A stretch of 43,319 nt of DNA from contig JAJDDQ010000043.1 of the NCBI GenBank assembly GCA_029260215.1, forward strand, positions 1 through 43,319. The letters are read 5' to 3'. The notes beneath the pieces were generated by a model that made no database searches, was not told where the DNA came from, and saw nothing but the letters and a program-made list of their open reading frames with translations. Below, one piece after another: positions 40,039-43,319 of this stretch. A program made the translations under genes and the position numbers. Position 1 is the first letter of the stretch; each line of letters starts with the position of its first letter. Source of the stretch: Phycisphaerae bacterium. GTDB taxonomy: Bacteria > Planctomycetota > Phycisphaerae > UBA1845.

Positions 40039-42093
40039 TCATCGCTGCCGCCGTTGCAGGACGCGTCGGCGTATCTCCAATCGCAAGCTGTCCGCCAACA
40101 CCGGATCTTCGTCGGCGTTCATCTCAAGGAAGTCGGCTACGTCTTTGGCATCGACCTTGCCGTCCTTGTTCACGTCGGCTGCGTCCACGTAGGCGCCCAA
40201 GCCGAGCGCGCGAAGCTCGCGCGATGAGGCTTCAGCCATCGGCTTCGGCGCGGGGGAGGGCGGGTTGCACACGTTGTCACAGCGCGCGCCTGAACCGCTC
40301 ATGAAATTGAAGACGATGAATTGAAAATCTGACAGTGTGACTAAGCTGTCACCGTTGATGTCGGCATGCGTGCCTTCCACGCCGCACGGAGAATCTTCTC
40401 CCGGCACTGTGAAATACTCCGCCGCGAAAAGCGTGAAGTCGACAATGTCCACAAACTCATCGTTATTCATGTTGCCCTGAACGAGCAGATGGCAATATGG
40501 ATCGATCGACATGGGTGTGCGAAACGAAGCCACAAACGCGCCGTCAGCATCGCACACCAACGGACAGGCAGAAATCAGCGAATGCTTTGGATCGTTCGCA
40601 CTCACGCAGAACCAGTTGGCCGGCGGAACCTCCACCGTCGTCGTGCCGGACCCAGCCACATTCAGCGGAGCACCGAACACAACTTCACTCGAAACAAAGT
40701 ACGATTCGCTGGCAGCGCCGCCACAATCGCTCAATTCAAATTCGATGCATCGCTCGATCGGATTGTCGGCGAAACCCGGATTCATGGTCGGCGAAAGGTC
40801 CACAGCCACACGCAACGCATTCATGCCCGAGTTGCCAATCGCTACCTCACAACTCGATGACAAACCGCACGAATTGGCATAGGAGCAACTTATCTTCGTC
40901 AGACCGGGCAGGAACGATCCGCCCCCTTCCGCGAACGACTGAATATCGACGCCGGCGGGCGTGACCGGTTCATCGCAAATACCATTCACACAGGCAGCCA
41001 CTCGGCAAAATCCGATACAAGGTTGGCCACCGGGACACGGGAATCCGACGGCCTCGGGATCGGGCACGCATTCGCCGTCGCCACAATCCTGTCCACCCGC
41101 ACAGAAGTCGCCCCTGCCGCAATCGAGGTCTTCCTCGCACGGCGGAAAATACTTGACCTCACAAACTTCAAGCCCTTCAGCCGATGTGCCGTCACAGGCG
41201 TCTGTCACGCGGATCGGCGACAGTGCAACCTCGCGCAGGATCGTTCCGCAGAACGCATGCCCCGTGCTGCTGGACGGGCACTCCCACACCGGGAACTCAG
41301 CCTGTGCGATTGTTCCGGACCCCGAGGGCGTTGCATCGCCATTGCATCCGATCAGATTCATGGCGCCGAAAGCAGATCCGACTGAAGTCGGCGGCGCATG
41401 CTCGCGAAACCAGACCGACCCGCTCGCATCGCACGCACCGTCCGCGAGGAGAGTCAGTCGCGCAATCGTTCCACCACCGAACGCACCCGTCGCATCGTTG
41501 CACGGGAACGAGGAAATGAGGCTCACAACCAAGTCCATCGTGCCGTTGGCTGCATCGACGATGTTCACAATCGGCGCGGGCGATCCGAATTCATTATCGG
41601 GATCGACTTCCATGTTTACGAATGACAGAGCACTTACATCCCAGGCAAGAAAAACCTGCGCACCGCACGCAGGGTCGCCGGTCGGGCCTAGCTCTATGTC
41701 CACAGTTACAGCCTCACCCACGCCCACGCAGGCCTGGCTGACGCAGACGCCGCCGTCGAGAGGATCGGTGTTGTCGTCGATACATTGGCTATCGGACGGG
41801 CACTGTGCATCGTCAGCTTGACAGGCCCCTAGTCCATCCGTGGTAGCCACGTTACGCAACTCCAGACACAACGAGTCGATTTGGTTGAGATTATTCAATT
41901 GGCCTGAATCGGCCTGCTGTGCGCTCGTGCGAACACCCGCCAGTGATACCATCACCAGCGCGCTCAGCCCTACAAGCGTAAACCTCGCGCTCAAGTCCAG
42001 CAATTCCTTAACCCCGTCCAACGCGCTATGCGCATCCGTAAATCCACATTCGCCCGCCATCACGGCAGACGAGTCGAATTCCGGCGGCGGCAC
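40039..42093 (-). CDS. Exported cohesin-like / dockerin-containing Cys-rich protein
   Basis: The product has up to 684 residues. The listed start is a GTG at 42093; an ATG at 42060 would give 673. Neither has a good ribosome-binding site. The signal segment is ARFTLVGLSALVMVSLAG...SAQQ, preceded by a long N-region. The middle contains cohesin-like segments (VTVDIELGPTGDPACGAQVF, 'FLAWDVSALSFV') and a Cys-rich section with 'CPGGQPCIGFCRVAACVNG' repeats. A dockerin-like pair follows (NMNNDEFVDIVDFTLFAAEY, ADINGDSLVTLSDFQF), and a third Asp-rich loop (DVNKDGKVDAKDVADFL) comes after. Cohesin-dockerin pairing holds cellulosomes together; planctomycetes have many such proteins of unknown role. No enzyme domain is seen. 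Confidence 0.78.
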   Translation of the reverse strand: MPPPEFDSSAVMAGECGFTDAHSALDGVKELLDLSARFTLVGLSALVMVSLAGVRTSAQQADSGQLNNLNQIDSLCLELRNVATTDGLGACQADDAQCPSDSQCIDDNTDPLDGGVCVSQACVGVGEAVTVDIELGPTGDPACGAQVFLAWDVSALSFVNMEVDPDNEFGSPAPIVNIVDAANGTMDLVVSLISSFPCNDATGAFGGGTIARLTLLADGACDASGSVWFREHAPPTSVGSAFGAMNLIGCNGDATPSGSGTIAQAEFPVWECPSSSTGHAFCGTILREVALSPIRVTDACDGTSAEGLEVCEVKYFPPCEEDLDCGRGDFCAGGQDCGDGECVPDPEAVGFPCPGGQPCIGFCRVAACVNGICDEPVTPAGVDIQSFAEGGGSFLPGLTKISCSYANSCGLSSSCEVAIGNSGMNALRVAVDLSPTMNPGFADNPIERCIEFELSDCGGAASESYFVSSEVVFGAPLNVAGSGTTTVEVPPANWFCVSANDPKHSLISACPLVCDADGAFVASFRTPMSIDPYCHLLVQGNMNNDEFVDIVDFTLFAAEYFTVPGEDSPCGVEGTHADINGDSLVTLSDFQFIVFNFMSGSGARCDNVCNPPSPAPKPMAEASSRELRALGLGAYVDAADVNKDGKVDAKDVADFLEMNADEDPVLADSLRLEIRRRVLQRRQR

Positions 42094-42180
42094 CTTGACG
42101 CCGGTTTAGCAAAGTGAGCTTGCGACGAGACACGCCGCATTTAGTGCGACGCCTCCCAAAGACTCCACCCCCCACAGGTA

Positions 42181-42209
42181 ATGATAGGGTACCTAAATTG
42201 CCAAGACAA
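42181..42209 (-). promoter_or_regulatory. Promoter for the cohesin-dockerin protein gene
   Basis: On the minus strand, TTGTCT (42204-42209) and TATCAT (42181-42186; 5/6) are 17 bases apart. The start near 42173 would give an 80-113 base leader, depending on which start codon is used. Confidence 0.5.
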
Positions 42210-42326
42210 AACAATGGCAGAACATCCGCGCGAATTCGATATCAGGACCGAAAACTCCGCGCGCAAATGCACGACAATCCGGGTTCAATAAATGGGCTGA
42301 TGCATGGAGCGAACTGCGTCCGGGAA

Positions 42327-43319
42327 TCAGCGGTCGAGCCGCTCCTGACGACGACCACCGTATCGAATGGATATTCCCGACAGCAATAGAAGCAGAAGTA
42401 CCGATTGTCCCCACCAAGACACAGTTGGAACAGGCTGCACATTTACCGGAACACAACGATCGTCAAAACCGTCATTATTGGAATCACCCAAACAAGCTGA
42501 GCCAATTCCAAGAAATGCGGAACCCGCACCCTGCATCATGCATTGACTGGCAGTGATACCTGCGACACATTCTCCCATCGCGGAGCAGCAGGCACCACAA
42601 AAGGAGCTTACCAAATCGCAGTTGCCAGGCTGGCCGCTCTCACTGCACGCGAACGAGAGACACGCGGTGTCATTGGTGGAGCAATCAAACCTCGGCGCGA
42701 ATGCATCGCAGTTCCCGGTCGCCCCGTTCGGGCTACACGAAAACACCTCGCAGGCGGTGTCGTTGATGGCACAGTCCACCGTTGAAGTCGCATCGCACAT
42801 GCCGGTGGTGGCGTTGCACACAAACGTCTCGCAGGCGGTGTCAGCCGGGCAGGTCACAATCGAAGTCGCGTCGCAGGCACCCGTGGTCGGGTTGCACGCG
42901 AACGTTTCGCAAAGCGTGTCAGCGGGACACGTCACGATCGACGTGACGACATCACAGTTGCCGTTCGCACCGATCGGATCGCAGGCAAACGTCTCGCAGG
43001 CGGTGTCGTTAAGGGAGCAGTCCACCGTCGAAGTCGCATCGCACATGCCGGTAGCGGTGTTGCACGCAAATGTCTCACAGGCGGTGTCAGTCGGGCACGT
43101 CACAATCGAAGTCGCGTCGCAGGCACCCGTGGTCGGGTTGCACGCGAATGTTTCGCAAAGCGTGTCGGCAGGACACGTCACGATCGGTGTGACGACATCG
43201 CAATTGCCATTCGCACCGATCGGATCGCAAGCAAACGTCTCGCAGGCGGTGTCGTTCAGGGAGCAGTCCACCGTCGAAGTCGCGTCGCACATGCCGGTAG
43301 CGGTGTTGCACGCAAATGT
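42327..43319 (-). CDS. Cys-rich repeat protein with IPTL-CTERM-like tail (N-terminus beyond window)
   Basis: The visible part has 330 residues and the frame is open to the window edge, so this is the C-terminal part. Repeats of 26-29 residues have a fixed Cys pattern: TACETFACDPIGANGNCDVV, TLCETFACNPTTGACDATS and TACETFVCNATTGMCDATS. Three of these form an 82-residue unit that repeats exactly at the DNA level with a 246-bp period. After the repeats comes another Cys-rich segment (CGACCSAMGECVAGITASQC) and an Asp-rich 'DSNNDGFDDRC'. The end, VPTVSWWGQSVLLLLLLSGI then RYGGRRQERLDR, matches the IPTL-CTERM-like layout (P-x-x-S-x-W-G, helix, Arg). Likely a disulfide-rich surface protein; function unknown. 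Confidence 0.82.
   Translation of the reverse strand, partial: TFACNTATGMCDATSTVDCSLNDTACETFACDPIGANGNCDVVTPIVTCPADTLCETFACNPTTGACDATSIVTCPTDTACETFACNTATGMCDATSTVDCSLNDTACETFACDPIGANGNCDVVTSIVTCPADTLCETFACNPTTGACDATSIVTCPADTACETFVCNATTGMCDATSTVDCAINDTACEVFSCSPNGATGNCDAFAPRFDCSTNDTACLSFACSESGQPGNCDLVSSFCGACCSAMGECVAGITASQCMMQGAGSAFLGIGSACLGDSNNDGFDDRCVPVNVQPVPTVSWWGQSVLLLLLLSGISIRYGGRRQERLDR
42775..43319. repeat. 246-bp in-frame tandem repeat
   Basis: The unit beginning TCCACCGT(C/T)GAAGTCGC starts at 42775, 43021 and 43267, spaced exactly 246 bases apart (82 codons). Two full copies and part of a third are visible, so the array continues past the window. Copies differ by scattered single bases, mostly silent. 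Copy-number variation by recombination is likely. Confidence 0.85.

Noticed and set aside
42775-43319. CRISPR-like regular repeats
   Set aside because: The repeats are 246 bp, contiguous and in-frame coding; there are no short repeats with unique spacers and no cas genes.

Overview
The window looks like chromosomal DNA of a high-GC planctomycete, possibly a Phycisphaerae-like lineage. The evidence is a set of exported proteins with dockerin-like endings, PEP-CTERM and IPTL-CTERM-like tails, a lipopolysaccharide-export gene beside kdsC, a BlaI/M56 regulator pair, very large TPR and beta-propeller proteins, and an isoleucyl-tRNA synthetase of the 'HHAWGR / MHKS' type. Placement is by gene content only; there is no rRNA here. 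I saw no tRNA, CRISPR array, phage or intact insertion sequence.

Layout. 1-2950: two exported proteins on the minus strand, one cut by the window edge, then a nested inverted-repeat (MITE-like) element in non-coding DNA. 2951-6983: kdsC followed 7 bp later by a giant LptC/LptA-like protein (minus). 7133-7238: dispersed inverted repeat. 7465-11780: two tandem PEP-CTERM paralogues and a beta-helix/dockerin gene broken by a stop codon and a frameshift (plus). 12104-14870: trpS-scpA-RidA family operon with ATGA overlaps, then rplU and a terminator (plus). 14949-27404 (minus): BlaI-like repressor, M56 membrane peptidase, large exported TPR protein, ExbB, ExbD and a 1418-residue membrane protein. 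27569-30138: TPR lipoprotein and an FG-GAP propeller protein. 30345-33818: ileS. 33970-37592: nitric-oxide module (Rrf2-family regulator divergent from norB and the iron-sulfur repair protein RIC). 37645-43319 (minus): sulfatase-like/TPR lipoprotein, a cohesin-dockerin type protein and a Cys-rich repeat protein running off the end.

The most interesting part is 14949-27404. The 1418-residue protein has a PD40-type propeller, then a membrane helix carrying a TonB-like S-x-x-x-H pattern, a roughly 450-residue Pro/Asp/Ala-rich linker, a terpenoid-cyclase-like alpha/alpha toroid and a carboxypeptidase-regulatory-like beta domain. It lies directly downstream of ExbD and ExbB. I read it as the energy-coupled partner of a Ton/Tol-like motor in which the usual TonB C-terminal domain is replaced by a toroid. 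Upstream are a BlaI-like repressor, with two operator copies in and beside its own promoter, and an M56 peptidase whose extracytoplasmic part carries a tandem repeat and coiled coil instead of a beta-lactam sensor. The function is unknown.

Other signals include a divergent norB/Rrf2 promoter with two matching palindromes, a family of dispersed inverted repeats in four intergenic gaps, an exact 246-bp tandem repeat in the last gene, and several predicted promoters and two terminators. Starts were chosen by ribosome-binding sites, signal peptides and family alignment from memory; no database search was possible.
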